Assembly (NCBI GenBank): GCA_964402065.1
Contig: CAYOAN010000002.1
Location: 261,656-325,655 of the forward strand
Reading direction: 5' to 3'
Length of the DNA stretch: 64,000 nt
From: CAIWMF01 sp964402065
GTDB taxonomy: Bacteria > Verrucomicrobiota > Verrucomicrobiia > Chthoniobacterales > UBA6821
The notes beneath the pieces are model-generated. The model searched no databases and had not been told where the DNA came from. It saw only the letters and a program-made list of their open reading frames with translations. Each line of letters starts with the position of its first letter. Within the stretch, counting starts at the first letter, position 1. Of the stretch, positions 18,614 to 27,300 are shown one piece after another. Made by a program: the position numbers and the translations under genes.

Positions 18614-19390
18614 ATGAAACACTCTATTTCTTTTGGAAATAATAAGAATATTATTTTTCACTCTCAGCCGAGAGTTCCTTGTAGCCTGATGACTGAAAAA
18701 ATCGACCTATGGCTTGCTGATGCTGACAGTGTTCCTAATTTTTCGTTGTCAGTAGAAGAACAAAGGAAAATGAATGCTATGAAACTTCCTTTTGCTGCAC
18801 ATCGGTTTGAAAGCACACGAAAATTATTGCGATACTTATTCGAGACCTACTTAAATTGTTCTCAGTGTCAGATTGCAACAACAGATCAAGGAAAACCATT
18901 TTTGCCGGCGTTTCCAGAATTTCATTTTAATGTAACGCATTCCAAAAAAATGATCATGGTAGCCCTTGCTCGAAGCCCTATTGGTATTGATTTAGAGAGG
19001 GAGCGAAAGCTCGATGTGCTCCGAATTGCAAAACGATTTTTTTCTCTATCAGAATTGCTTGTCTTACAAAAAAAAGATCCTGCGCAGCAGCAGCAAATAT
19101 TTTTTAAGCTTTGGACCGCCAAAGAAGCGGCTTTGAAAGCGGATGGTCAAGGAATTGCTTTTGGTATGAAAAATAATCTTGCCGTCATGAAAGGAGAAAA
19201 TATTTCCTCGATTGAGTTAGAGGACCAATCATGGAAAATTAGTTCTTGGAGTTTTTTAGAAGGAGAGGAAAATTTTTTTGGAGCTATGGCTACTTCATTT
19301 ACCCCGACTCTCCTTCATTGGTATGATTTACGGCCAGGGACTCAGGGTGTAAGCAGCATTGTATTGAATCAAGACAGCACAAATTCTTAA
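18614..19390 (+). CDS. 4'-Phosphopantetheinyl transferase, Sfp type
   Basis: Transfers the phosphopantetheine arm of coenzyme A to a serine of carrier proteins (fatty acid ACP or NRPS/PKS carriers). 258 residues, close to the Sfp size and twice AcpS. The motifs are NVTHSKKMIMVAL, SPIGIDLERER (the Gly-Ile-Asp metal-binding site) and KLWTAKEAALKADGQGI (the W-T-x-K-E-x-x-x-K signature). Another ATG at 18689 (MTEKIDLW) gives the more usual Sfp N-terminus, so the start is open. No carrier protein or megasynthase is in the window. It precedes the helicase gene on the same strand. Confidence 0.92.
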   Translation: MKHSISFGNNKNIIFHSQPRVPCSLMTEKIDLWLADADSVPNFSLSVEEQRKMNAMKLPFAAHRFESTRKLLRYLFETYLNCSQCQIATTDQGKPFLPAFPEFHFNVTHSKKMIMVALARSPIGIDLERERKLDVLRIAKRFFSLSELLVLQKKDPAQQQQIFFKLWTAKEAALKADGQGIAFGMKNNLAVMKGENISSIELEDQSWKISSWSFLEGEENFFGAMATSFTPTLLHWYDLRPGTQGVSSIVLNQDSTNS

Positions 19391-19412
19391 TTTTTGCCGA
19401 AGGCCTTACTTG

Positions 19413-19447
19413 ACCTGTAATCTGTAACCTGTAACCTGCAACTTTAT
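19413..19447 (+). repeat. 7-nt-unit leader repeat before the DEAD-box helicase
   Basis: The clearest example in the window: units ACCTGTA, ATCTGTA, ACCTGTA, ACCTGCA and ACTTTAT, five exact 7-base steps, ending 3 bases before the ATG at 19451. No Shine-Dalgarno sequence is present. Confidence 0.85.
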
Positions 19448-19450
19448 CAG

Positions 19451-20674
19451 ATGTCCTTTCAAGATTTTCAATTAAGCGAAGCTATTGTTCATGGGGCCCA
19501 AAGAATGGGGTACATTGAACCTTCTCCCATTCAACTTCAAGCAATCCCAAAAATTCTTACGGGAAAGGATGTCGTTGCTTCTGCACAGACAGGAACTGGA
19601 AAAACAGCTGCTTTTGGTTTGCCTATTTTAAGCATGCTGGGGAAATCGACGGGGAAAACGCGCTGTTTAATTCTAGAGCCAACGCGTGAATTAGCCATTC
19701 AGGTAGAACAAGCATTTCAAGATTTTGCTGCCTTTACTGATTTGAGCATTGCGGTACTTTTTGGAGGAGTTGGTTATGGTATTCAAAAGAAGGCGCTACA
19801 AGAAGGAGCAGATATCATTGTTGCAACACCGGGACGCTTTCTTGATTTGCTGCAACAAGGTGAAATTAGTTTAAAAGAAGTAAAAATGCTCATTCTTGAT
19901 GAAGTTGACCGCATGTTGGATATGGGGTTTCTTCCTGATGTACGCCGTATTGTGCAAGCCTGTCCGTCAAAGAGACAGACCTTATTATTTTCAGCAACGA
20001 TGCCGCAAGAAATTGAACGGCTTTCTCAATGGTGTCTCTCCAATCCAGAAAAAATCGATATTGGAGAACGGCGCTCTCCAGCAGAATCAGTAACGCACGC
20101 TTTTTATCCTGTTGCTGCGGACCAAAAATTTGAGCTGTTGCTCGCTTTGTTGGAACGAACAGATTTTCATAGTGTGCTTATTTTTTGCCGTACTAAAGAT
20201 GGAGCAGATCGGATTGCGCGACAATTATTGCAACAACAACATACTGTTGCTGTGCTCCATTCTAATCGAAGCCAGCAAGAGCGAATCGAGGCATTAGATG
20301 GTTTTAAAAATGGTCGTTATGAAGTGATGGTGGCCACTGATATTGCTGCGCGAGGAATTGACATTGCTGGAGTGAGCCATGTTATTAATTATGATGTGCC
20401 CCAGCATCCTGAAGATTATGTACATCGCATTGGACGCACAGGAAGAGCTCAATCCATAGGAGATGCTTTTACCTTGATGACAGCAGAAGAGTTACCTCAC
20501 GTCCAGGCCATCGAGCTTTTTATTAATAGTAAAGTGCCACGGTTAAAACTGGATGGGTTTCCCTACCTTTTTACAATGCTTTTTCAAGAGGAACAGGCAG
20601 CAAAAATGTTGCGCAATGTACGAGGGGTTCGAACTTCAAAGGGGTACAGTTATGGGGCACGACGGAAAAGATAA
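19451..20674 (+). CDS. DEAD-box ATP-dependent RNA helicase (RhlE-like)
   Basis: Unwinds or remodels RNA duplexes, likely in ribosome assembly or RNA decay. 407 residues with all helicase motifs: Q motif PSPIQLQAIP, motif I AQTGTGKTAAFG, Ia PTRELAIQ, Ib TPGR, II, III SAT, IV LIFCRT, V ARGIDI and VI HRIGRTGRA. Motif II reads DEVD rather than DEAD, a conservative change that keeps the two acidic residues. The LDMGFLPDVRRI segment after motif II fits the RhlE subgroup. The C-terminal tail is short and basic (YSYGARRKR). Confidence 0.95.
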   Translation: MSFQDFQLSEAIVHGAQRMGYIEPSPIQLQAIPKILTGKDVVASAQTGTGKTAAFGLPILSMLGKSTGKTRCLILEPTRELAIQVEQAFQDFAAFTDLSIAVLFGGVGYGIQKKALQEGADIIVATPGRFLDLLQQGEISLKEVKMLILDEVDRMLDMGFLPDVRRIVQACPSKRQTLLFSATMPQEIERLSQWCLSNPEKIDIGERRSPAESVTHAFYPVAADQKFELLLALLERTDFHSVLIFCRTKDGADRIARQLLQQQHTVAVLHSNRSQQERIEALDGFKNGRYEVMVATDIAARGIDIAGVSHVINYDVPQHPEDYVHRIGRTGRAQSIGDAFTLMTAEELPHVQAIELFINSKVPRLKLDGFPYLFTMLFQEEQAAKMLRNVRGVRTSKGYSYGARRKR

Positions 20675-20715
20675 ATAAAAATTGTACTTCAGTAGTAGGA
20701 TTACAATGAAACTCT

Positions 20716-21870
20716 ATGCAGCCATTTTATTTTAACCCTTTAGACTCTACTGGAAATTTTATTGGAACGAATCCTTTAAAAACAACAGGCATTCCTGTTA
20801 GGACTACCGTTGTTTCGCTTTCTGGAGCGGTTCCTTATGGCATGTCGTGTTTTGATCCTAGCCTTTATCAGCCATATACTTTTTTCACTTATCCTTTTCC
20901 TCCTTTTAGCTACGCACCTACGACTTTTTTTAAATCAACGCTGATCGGTAGTAACGAGATCGTTTATACAGGAAACATCGAGGGGGTTAGTTCAACTAAC
21001 TTGTATGGAGATATATATGAAAATTATTGGACTCAAATTATTTATTTTAGCCAATTTTCTACTTTTTATAGTACGTATGCCTCCTTTTATTCAATCGCGC
21101 CAGTAGTTTTTAGCGTACGGTTTGGAACAGAATTACAACCCTTATTTGCAAGTACGGCAAATGCTACCAATGTTATTGCTGTTTATGAGAATATTTATAC
21201 GGAAGCAATTTATTGGTATAACATCCAAACCATTGATGGCATCGTTCCTAGGCCGCCAAAAGACATGTGGAGTAGCTTATTAGGTTCTGGATTGTATGCT
21301 ACTTTTATTCAGTCGCAGCAGGTTCCACAGCCTGATGGAATGACATTTTTAGGAAGATCTAACTTTGTAAACATGCTAGGAAGTAATGTTTACTCTGCTC
21401 TGTTAGACACTACAAACTCAGTCATTATTTATCAAAACGAACAAATTAGTACTTACTACAGCCAGTCCCTCTCATACCAAGTTAATATTATTAATCTAAC
21501 AGCGGCTCTCAATAGCGTTTCTGGAGGTTCTCCAGACAATGCAGGGGATGGGATCATTACAGTGACCTTGTTTTCATGGGCATGGGAAAGCACTCATAAT
21601 GGTTGGACCGGAAGTCAGGTGCCAGGCTTGACTTATGAGCAAACAGTTAATTCATATCTCTATTTTACCTATGGAGGAACAGTTATTTATGGAACCGCGC
21701 TTGCTGTTACAGTGGTGCAGTCTTTACTTTCTATCCAAAATAATAACCTTGCTAACTCTCAAACTTTTTTAAACAATGCCGTCACGACGTTACAGAGCCA
21801 AGTTTCTTTAGCAGGACAAATTATCACTGCACTTGCTTCAGGAATGGAGACCCTGATTAACAATATTTAG
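20716..21870 (+). CDS. Hypothetical aromatic-rich protein, candidate type III secretion substrate
   Basis: 384 residues that I do not recognise. There is no signal peptide. Residues 1 to about 270 are very rich in Tyr, Phe, Ser and Thr and look beta-rich (for example YPFPPFSYAPTTFF). The last 70 residues are helical and heptad-like (QSLLSIQNNNLANSQ, then LQSQVSLAGQIITAL and SGMETLINNI), as in the C-terminal helices of T3SS tip, filament or translocator proteins. The next gene, 42 bases downstream, encodes a SycD/LcrH-type chaperone, and genes next to such chaperones usually encode their secreted clients. The assignment rests on that context and on overall architecture, not homology. It could instead be an unrelated surface protein. 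Confidence 0.55.
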   Translation: MQPFYFNPLDSTGNFIGTNPLKTTGIPVRTTVVSLSGAVPYGMSCFDPSLYQPYTFFTYPFPPFSYAPTTFFKSTLIGSNEIVYTGNIEGVSSTNLYGDIYENYWTQIIYFSQFSTFYSTYASFYSIAPVVFSVRFGTELQPLFASTANATNVIAVYENIYTEAIYWYNIQTIDGIVPRPPKDMWSSLLGSGLYATFIQSQQVPQPDGMTFLGRSNFVNMLGSNVYSALLDTTNSVIIYQNEQISTYYSQSLSYQVNIINLTAALNSVSGGSPDNAGDGIITVTLFSWAWESTHNGWTGSQVPGLTYEQTVNSYLYFTYGGTVIYGTALAVTVVQSLLSIQNNNLANSQTFLNNAVTTLQSQVSLAGQIITALASGMETLINNI

Positions 21871-21912
21871 AGGTTAGTTAATCTAGCGATACGCTAAAAA
21901 CCGTGTAAAACC

Positions 21913-22410
21913 ATGATGATCGAAGAACCTAAAAGTAAGGTAAAAAATAGTGCTAGAAATATAGAAGATCTTTTTAACCCTCTTTTGACAGAAGGAGTTC
22001 CGTTATATCTTACACGTGGTTTAACAAATCAAGATCTCGATGCGCTATATGTTATAGCCTACAATTTGTATGCTGAAAAAAAATATCAAGCAGCATTGCA
22101 AATATTTCAAGGAATGTTGTTCTATAATCATTTTGATAAAAGAGGATGGCTTGGAACTGCGGCCTGCTTGCAAATGTTGAAGCGGTACCAAGATGCTATT
22201 TTGTCTTATTCCTATGTTTCATTGCTTGATAGCGAGGATCTTTTGTCTCTTTTTCATTCCATAGAATGTTACATTGCTCTTGAAAGATATGCAGATGCAG
22301 ATTCGGCATTAGAAGTTTTGATTTCTCTTGCTGGAAAAAATTCTAAGTTTGCTCATTTGAAAGATTGGGCCGTTAAGCTAAAGGAATTTTTAGGAAAAAC
22401 GAACGCTTAA
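21913..22410 (+). CDS. SycD/LcrH-type tetratricopeptide chaperone of type III secretion
   Basis: 165 residues made of three TPR-like repeats: LDALYVIAYNLYAEKKYQAA, then FDKRGWLGTAACLQMLKRYQ and SLFHSIECYIALERYADADS. The pattern 'alY..aynlY..gkY..A...F..l...d..d.r.wlGlaac.q...y..Ai..Y..a..ld..dp...fh.aeC' is that of class II T3SS chaperones (SycD, LcrH, IpgC), which hold translocators in the cytosol before export. Length matches the family. No secretion-apparatus gene is visible in this window, so the pair would be an outlying part of a system encoded elsewhere. Confidence 0.8.
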   Translation: MMIEEPKSKVKNSARNIEDLFNPLLTEGVPLYLTRGLTNQDLDALYVIAYNLYAEKKYQAALQIFQGMLFYNHFDKRGWLGTAACLQMLKRYQDAILSYSYVSLLDSEDLLSLFHSIECYIALERYADADSALEVLISLAGKNSKFAHLKDWAVKLKEFLGKTNA

Positions 22411-22753
22411 AGTAAAGCGGGGCCACTTTAATAACTAGTCAGCTACGCTTCTGCTAATAGCCAAGCTGGTTCCTTGATAACTGCGTAGGAAGAGCGAACA
22501 AGCTCCTATGAAGATGAAGAGTAAGAAATGAAGTCACAATATGGGCTACCATTTTTATTCATATATTCTAATGCTTGGTGAGATGACTCCGTAAGGCGGA
22601 AGTATTCAGCTTATAAATCAGAATGATGCTAATAAGGCTGTTTTAGTGTCATGACACTGAAAAACCAACGATATGCCCTTGTCTTCTGGTAGGATGCGCG
22701 GTTACGGACCTTCGCAGAACATCATTCTTTCTGCAGTAGTTTATTGCAATGCA
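22411..22753. other. Intergenic region, nothing recognised
   Basis: About 340 bases between the convergent chaperone and lepB genes. No coding frame or member of the repeat families is seen. Confidence 0.4.
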
Positions 22754-23923
22754 TTAATGAATGAATCCCCAACGTTGGGAAAAAGGCCAATAAACAAACA
22801 GTGCACGTCCAACGACATTTTGCTCAGGAACGACTCCCCAGAAGCGACTGTCACTTGAATTATAACTATTGTCTCCTAGTGCAAAATAGCTGTTGGGAGG
22901 AACGGTGAATTGATCGAGTGGTGAACTAAGATAAAGAGGCAAGGGACCATAATCACATTGATTGGCGTACCCACGGTATCCTTCACAAGCAGCCATCACC
23001 CTTTGAAAAGGAGGTTGTGTTGCTTGTTCACCATTGACAAAAAGTTGAGGAGGGTCAATGCGAAGTGTTTGCCCAGGCATCCCTGCAAGTCGCTTGACAT
23101 AATATTGAGAGCTTGCGCCTGGAGGTAAGGTCATTTCAATGCGTTGAATGCCTGTTGTAATAAAAACAAAAATATCGGAAGCACGAGGTTTGCGAAAAGC
23201 GTAAGTCAGGCGATCGCAGAAAATTTGATCGCCTGCCTGAATATAACCACGGACGATTGGCTCGCCGGATTGATAAAGTCTTCCTGGGCGGACTTCAAAA
23301 TCACGCATTAAAACATCTTGAGGTGAAAAAACAGTATGCGTTCCTCGAGTTGTGGTAATGGTGGTAAAAGTAAAAAAATTTAAAAATGTTTTTTCCTTTA
23401 GAGAAAGCACTTCCTCTTCTTGAGGAGCTACCGTGTTCAAGTAGCTTCGTCCTAATCGGACAAAATTCATAACGCGCACAAGGGGCGAGGGGAATGAACT
23501 GGCTTCTGGAACACCTGTCATTCCATAAAGTGTTGGTTGCATCGAGCCTGTTGGGATTTTAAAAGGTTTTAAAAAATAAGCCTGAATTCCTAAGGCTAAG
23601 GCAATGGCAATGATGATGGCTTCTATATTTTCAGCAAGAGCGCGGTGAGGACGCTCAGGAATTAGACTTTCAAAAAGTTTTTCTACTTTTGCTTGGGCTG
23701 CGAGGATGAAAGTTTGTTCTTTTTTTTGCAGAGCTTCATTTAATTCTTGGAGAGCTGTTGTCGCTGCTGATTGCTGCTCTTGGCTCCAAAGATCACAGTG
23801 GTAGTTAAAAAGTTTGCGAGCTGCTATACGAAGTTCTCGAGCCTGCTTAAGATAGCGGGGTGCAAAAAAAGGAATATTCATGAAAAGATGGGGATTTCTT
23901 CGAGCGTAATATTTTTCTATCAT
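22754..23923 (-). CDS. lepB: Signal peptidase I
   Basis: Membrane-bound serine protease that removes Sec signal peptides outside the inner membrane. The catalytic Ser is in PTGSMQPTLYG and the catalytic Lys in QYYVKRLAGMPGQ; the family box GDNSYNSSDSRFWG is near the C-terminus. The single obvious membrane helix (IEAIIIAIALALGIQAYFL) precedes the Ser. At 389 residues it is much longer than the 250-320 usual, because of an N-terminal cytosolic helical region of about 100 residues and an insert between the catalytic residues. A second in-frame ATG lies at 23881. It is divergent from lepA, whereas in many proteobacteria lepA and lepB are codirectional. Confidence 0.95.
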   Translation of the reverse strand: MIEKYYARRNPHLFMNIPFFAPRYLKQARELRIAARKLFNYHCDLWSQEQQSAATTALQELNEALQKKEQTFILAAQAKVEKLFESLIPERPHRALAENIEAIIIAIALALGIQAYFLKPFKIPTGSMQPTLYGMTGVPEASSFPSPLVRVMNFVRLGRSYLNTVAPQEEEVLSLKEKTFLNFFTFTTITTTRGTHTVFSPQDVLMRDFEVRPGRLYQSGEPIVRGYIQAGDQIFCDRLTYAFRKPRASDIFVFITTGIQRIEMTLPPGASSQYYVKRLAGMPGQTLRIDPPQLFVNGEQATQPPFQRVMAACEGYRGYANQCDYGPLPLYLSSPLDQFTVPPNSYFALGDNSYNSSDSRFWGVVPEQNVVGRALFVYWPFSQRWGFIH

Positions 23924-23934
23924 AAAGCAACTTT

Positions 23935-23958
23935 AACGTACGTGAATTACGGTACGTT
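23935..23958. promoter_or_regulatory. 24-bp interrupted palindrome between lepB and lepA
   Basis: Arms AACGTAC and GTACGTT pair perfectly around a 10-base centre. The site lies 11 bases upstream of the lepB start and 54 upstream of lepA, where a repressor or dimeric activator could control both genes. Confidence 0.35.
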
Positions 23959-23973
23959 AGATTTTTCTGGTCG

Positions 23974-24008
23974 CTCTAGCATCTAGCCTGTAACCTATAT
24001 CCTCTTTT
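23974..24008 (+). repeat. 7-nt-unit leader repeat before lepA
   Basis: Units CTCTAGC, ATCTAGC, CTGTAAC, CTATATC and CTCTTTT run in 7-base steps to 4 bases before the ATG at 24013. No Shine-Dalgarno sequence is present. Confidence 0.8.
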
Positions 24009-24012
24009 TCCC

Positions 24013-25806
24013 ATGTCTGTTTCTCATACTCGAAATTTTTGTATTATTGCTCATATTGATCATGGCAAAACCACGCTTTCTGATCGGCTCTTAGAGTTTA
24101 CTGGCACGATTGCGCAACGTGAGAAGCAAGATCAATTGCTAGATTCTATGGACCTCGAGAGGGAGCGCGGTATTACTATCAAGGCGCATCCAGTCACCAT
24201 GGAATATAAAGCGCGTGATGGAAAAAAATATCGACTTAATCTTCTTGATACGCCAGGACATGTTGATTTTGCTTATGAGGTTTCACGAAGTCTTGCTGCT
24301 TGTGAAGGAGCTTTATTGATCATTGATGCAGCTCAAGGCGTCGAAGCCCAGACAGTAGCTAACATCCATTTGGCATTAGAACAAGGCCTCACTATTATTC
24401 CGGTCATCAACAAAATTGATTTGCCAAATGCAGATCTTGAGAATGTCAAAAAGCAGATGGAAGAAATTCTAGCTATTCCAGGAGAGGAGGCAATTCCAGC
24501 AAGTGCCAAAGCTGGTATCGGGATTGAAGATATTTTAGAAGCCGTAGTAGAGCGTATTCCACCGCCTTCTGAAGGCGATGGAGTTTTGCGAGCTTTGGTC
24601 TTTGATTCCTTGTTTGACATTTACCGTGGTGTTGTCGGATACATTCGTGTTTTTTCGGGAAGTCTAAAGCCTGGACAACAAATTCGCCTGATGTCGACTC
24701 ATCAATCGTATGACACAAAAGAAGTCGGAGTTTTCACGCCGAAGATGACAATGACTCAGTCGATGCAGGCAGGAGATGTTGGCTATTTTATTGGCAATAT
24801 TAAAACGACATCCGAAATGAAAATTGGAGATACGCTAACGGATGCACGCCACCCAGCTGCAGAGCCGCTTCCCGGCTTTCAAGAAGTTCGTCCCATGGTT
24901 TACAGTGGCATCTATCCGATTAACACGGCTGATCTTGAGCCGCTAAAAATGGCGATGGAAAAATTACAACTCAATGACGCCGCCTTTGTGTTTCAGTCAG
25001 AGAGCTCTGTTGCACTTGGTTTTGGCTTCCGTTGTGGATTTCTCGGTCTGTTGCATATGGAAATTATCCAAGAGCGTCTGCGTCGTGAGTACAACATGGA
25101 TATTATCGCAACATATCCAAGCGTTGTTTATGAAGTTGAAAAGACAAATGGCGAATTGCTCCTTGTGGATAATCCAGCAAATCTGCCTGACATGAGTGTT
25201 GTTGAAGAAATTCGCGAGCCTGTCGTTAAATGTCGCGTCATGATTCCCAATGAAAATATCGGTGATATTATGCAAATCATGATGGAAAAAAGAGGAACTG
25301 TTGAGAGTACTGACTCCATCGATACACGACGAGTGATGATTACGGCGATCTTGCCGCTCAATGAAATTCTCGTTGATTTTCATGATAAAATTAAGTCTGT
25401 GACCCGTGGTTATGGCTCACTTGATTACGAACCAGCCGGTTATCGTGTCGACAAGTTGGTAAAACTAGAAATGCTTGTTAATGGAGATCCTGTTGATGCT
25501 TTTTCAAGCATTGTACATCGCGACAAAGCAGAAGGTCGCGGGAGAGCTCTGGCGGCTAAACTCAAGGAGGTTATTCCGGTGCAGCTTTACCAAGTTGCCA
25601 TTCAAGCGACGGTTGGTGGTAAAGTTGTTGCTCGTGAAAACGTCAGTGCAATGCGCAAAAACGTAACAGCAAAATGTTATGGGGGCGACATCACACGTAA
25701 ACGCAAGCTTCTTGAAAAACAAAAAGAGGGAAAGAAGAGGATGAAATCAATCGGAACCGTGAATATCCCGCAAGAGGCCTTTATTCAGGTTTTGAAGACG
25801 AATTGA
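24013..25806 (+). CDS. lepA: Elongation factor 4 (LepA)
   Basis: Ribosome-bound GTPase implicated in back-translocation and in 30S subunit biogenesis. 597 residues, full length. The G-domain motifs are G1 AHIDHGKTT, G3 DTPGHVDF, G4 NKIDLP and G5 SAKAG. The domain order after them (EF-Tu-like barrel, EF-G domain III and V folds, then the LepA-specific C-terminal domain with RENVSAMRKNVTAKCYGGD) is complete. The C-terminus ends QEAFIQVLKTN, as in the family. Confidence 0.97.
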   Translation: MSVSHTRNFCIIAHIDHGKTTLSDRLLEFTGTIAQREKQDQLLDSMDLERERGITIKAHPVTMEYKARDGKKYRLNLLDTPGHVDFAYEVSRSLAACEGALLIIDAAQGVEAQTVANIHLALEQGLTIIPVINKIDLPNADLENVKKQMEEILAIPGEEAIPASAKAGIGIEDILEAVVERIPPPSEGDGVLRALVFDSLFDIYRGVVGYIRVFSGSLKPGQQIRLMSTHQSYDTKEVGVFTPKMTMTQSMQAGDVGYFIGNIKTTSEMKIGDTLTDARHPAAEPLPGFQEVRPMVYSGIYPINTADLEPLKMAMEKLQLNDAAFVFQSESSVALGFGFRCGFLGLLHMEIIQERLRREYNMDIIATYPSVVYEVEKTNGELLLVDNPANLPDMSVVEEIREPVVKCRVMIPNENIGDIMQIMMEKRGTVESTDSIDTRRVMITAILPLNEILVDFHDKIKSVTRGYGSLDYEPAGYRVDKLVKLEMLVNGDPVDAFSSIVHRDKAEGRGRALAAKLKEVIPVQLYQVAIQATVGGKVVARENVSAMRKNVTAKCYGGDITRKRKLLEKQKEGKKRMKSIGTVNIPQEAFIQVLKTN

Positions 25807-25818
25807 AACCGCCTCATG

Positions 25819-25937
25819 AATGCTACTGATGTGGTGAATTACAGCATCGCTCCAGTGCTCGCCTTTGTCATGTAGTTCAATACGCTCCTCGACGGCGCTC
25901 TGAGGTTGCTTATGCTCCATTCACCTCAGCAAATTTC
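25819..25937 (+). repeat. About 120-bp inverted-repeat element, type C, copy 2
   Basis: Related by eye to the element at 39270: CTACTGATGTGG at the left, AGCATCGCTCCAGTGCT inside, and TTCACCTCAGCAAATTT at the right correspond to CTACTGAGGTTG, GGCATCGCTGCAGTACT and TCAACCTCAGCGAATTT there. It lies directly after lepA. Confidence 0.5.
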
Positions 25938-26025
25938 TGAGACAGTTTGTTGATCGAAATCTGATTTCAGCTGCATTGATGAGCTTGTTTTTTCAAAAAG
26001 CATTTGTATTTTTGTTGCTCTGATT

Positions 26026-26190
26026 TAGCGTCTATGAAATGGAAAAGGGCACACCATAAACTTGCTCTTTTTGCTTAGGACTGCATTCTCAAATCTTGCA
26101 TTATCTACGGATAGCGTTTCGATCTTTGGCTTTGTCTTAAGAAAAAATTTCTGTGCTTTTCATACGCCCTTTTCAATTTAATACACGATA
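26026..26190 (+). repeat. 165-bp intergenic repeat, type B, copy 1
   Basis: The ends TGAAATGGAAAAGGGC and GCCCTTTTCAATTTAAT are inverted copies. The inner sequence (GCATTCTCA, GGATAGCGTTTCG, TTTGTCTTAAGAAAAAAT) matches the other type B copies and, more loosely, the type A core. It ends 11 bases before the sulfotransferase ATG. Confidence 0.85.
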
Positions 26191-26201
26191 AGTTTTCTCT
26201 C

Positions 26202-27242
26202 ATGAAAAATAGCAGACGAATTATTCTTGTCCTCGGGCCCTATCGTAGCGGCACAAGTGTTCTTACGAAGAGCTTGGAAACTCTTGGCGTTCGATTGTCA
26301 GAGCATTCAGAAATAACATTTCATGATTTTAATAAAAAAGGAGATTGGGAGGATCTTCGCTTCTCTTCATTTAATGGAGAAGCGTTGAAAGCACTTCAGC
26401 TCTCCGAACAACGTTCGCGAGTACTTCTTCCTTTGAACGATCAAGAAGTAAGTTTTTTGTGCGATCGGGAATTTTTTAAGCAAGCTTCGCAACTTCTTTT
26501 AGAGAGACTTGCAGATGCTGGTCCTTTTGGAATCAAAGATCCCAAATTTTGCCTCTTACTTCCTTTTTGGAAAAAAGTATTCCAAGCATGTGATGTATCA
26601 GTTTCCTTTGTTATTGCTTTAAGAAATCCTCTCAATGTTGTCGCCTCTATTCAGGCGGCTGATCGTATTTTAGGAAAATATGATCCTGAAAAATCTTTTT
26701 GGATTTGGATTTCTTATCTCCTAACTTCTTTGCAAGAAACAGAGGACTATGAACGTGTTCTAGTCGATTACGATGAGTTGATTCGATGCCCTGAGTATCA
26801 GCTCGAGAGAATTGCTAGCGCTTGTAAGTTGAAAAGCCAGGAAGAATCGATGCAACGTTATTGTCGTAGTTTTTTAGATGTGGCTCTACGGCATTTTCAT
26901 GTAGGAGAAAATAACACTCTTAAAAATAGTTTTTGTCGGGACTTTGCCATTGAAATTTATGAAACCCTTTTTCGAGCTGCAAAAGATGAAATCAACGTTG
27001 AGGATCTAAAAATCTCTTTTAAAAAATGGAGAGAATCATTTTTTGAGGCGCAGTCTTTATTGATCCTGGCAGAAAAAAAAGAATATGAAATCGAGCAATT
27101 GAGGGAAACAATTAGAGAGCGTGAACAAACGATTTTAGGCCTAAGTCAAGCAGCCAATCAGCAACTGCAAACGATGAGAAGTTTTTACAATACAGCCCAC
27201 CAGCAAAACCTTCAAATGGCTTCGCTTCTTTTTAAGCATTAA
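26202..27242 (+). CDS. Sulfotransferase-family protein with C-terminal coiled coil
   Basis: 346 residues. The N-terminus carries the 5'-PSB loop of sulfotransferases, VLGPYRSGTSVLTKSL, where PAPS (the sulfate donor) binds. A GIKDPKFCLLLPFW segment and the 3'-PB-like VIALRNPLNVVASI follow at the expected spacing; the latter corresponds to the Arg/Ser/Asn region of the family. From about residue 285 the protein becomes a Glu/Gln/Arg-rich coiled coil (EYEIEQLRETIREREQ), which is unusual for a plain sulfotransferase and suggests an oligomer or a membrane- or glycan-assembly partner. The acceptor is unknown. The gene is isolated, with type B repeat upstream and a convergent neighbour. Confidence 0.8.
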   Translation: MKNSRRIILVLGPYRSGTSVLTKSLETLGVRLSEHSEITFHDFNKKGDWEDLRFSSFNGEALKALQLSEQRSRVLLPLNDQEVSFLCDREFFKQASQLLLERLADAGPFGIKDPKFCLLLPFWKKVFQACDVSVSFVIALRNPLNVVASIQAADRILGKYDPEKSFWIWISYLLTSLQETEDYERVLVDYDELIRCPEYQLERIASACKLKSQEESMQRYCRSFLDVALRHFHVGENNTLKNSFCRDFAIEIYETLFRAAKDEINVEDLKISFKKWRESFFEAQSLLILAEKKEYEIEQLRETIREREQTILGLSQAANQQLQTMRSFYNTAHQQNLQMASLLFKH

Positions 27243-27300
27243 AAGTTATACAGCTCAGTAAAACGCTCGAGCACACCATTTTTTTTGTTATGAGCAGCTG

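Noticed and set aside
18614..18690. Assigning the phosphopantetheinyl transferase a specific natural-product role
   Set aside because: There are no carrier-protein, NRPS or PKS genes in the window.
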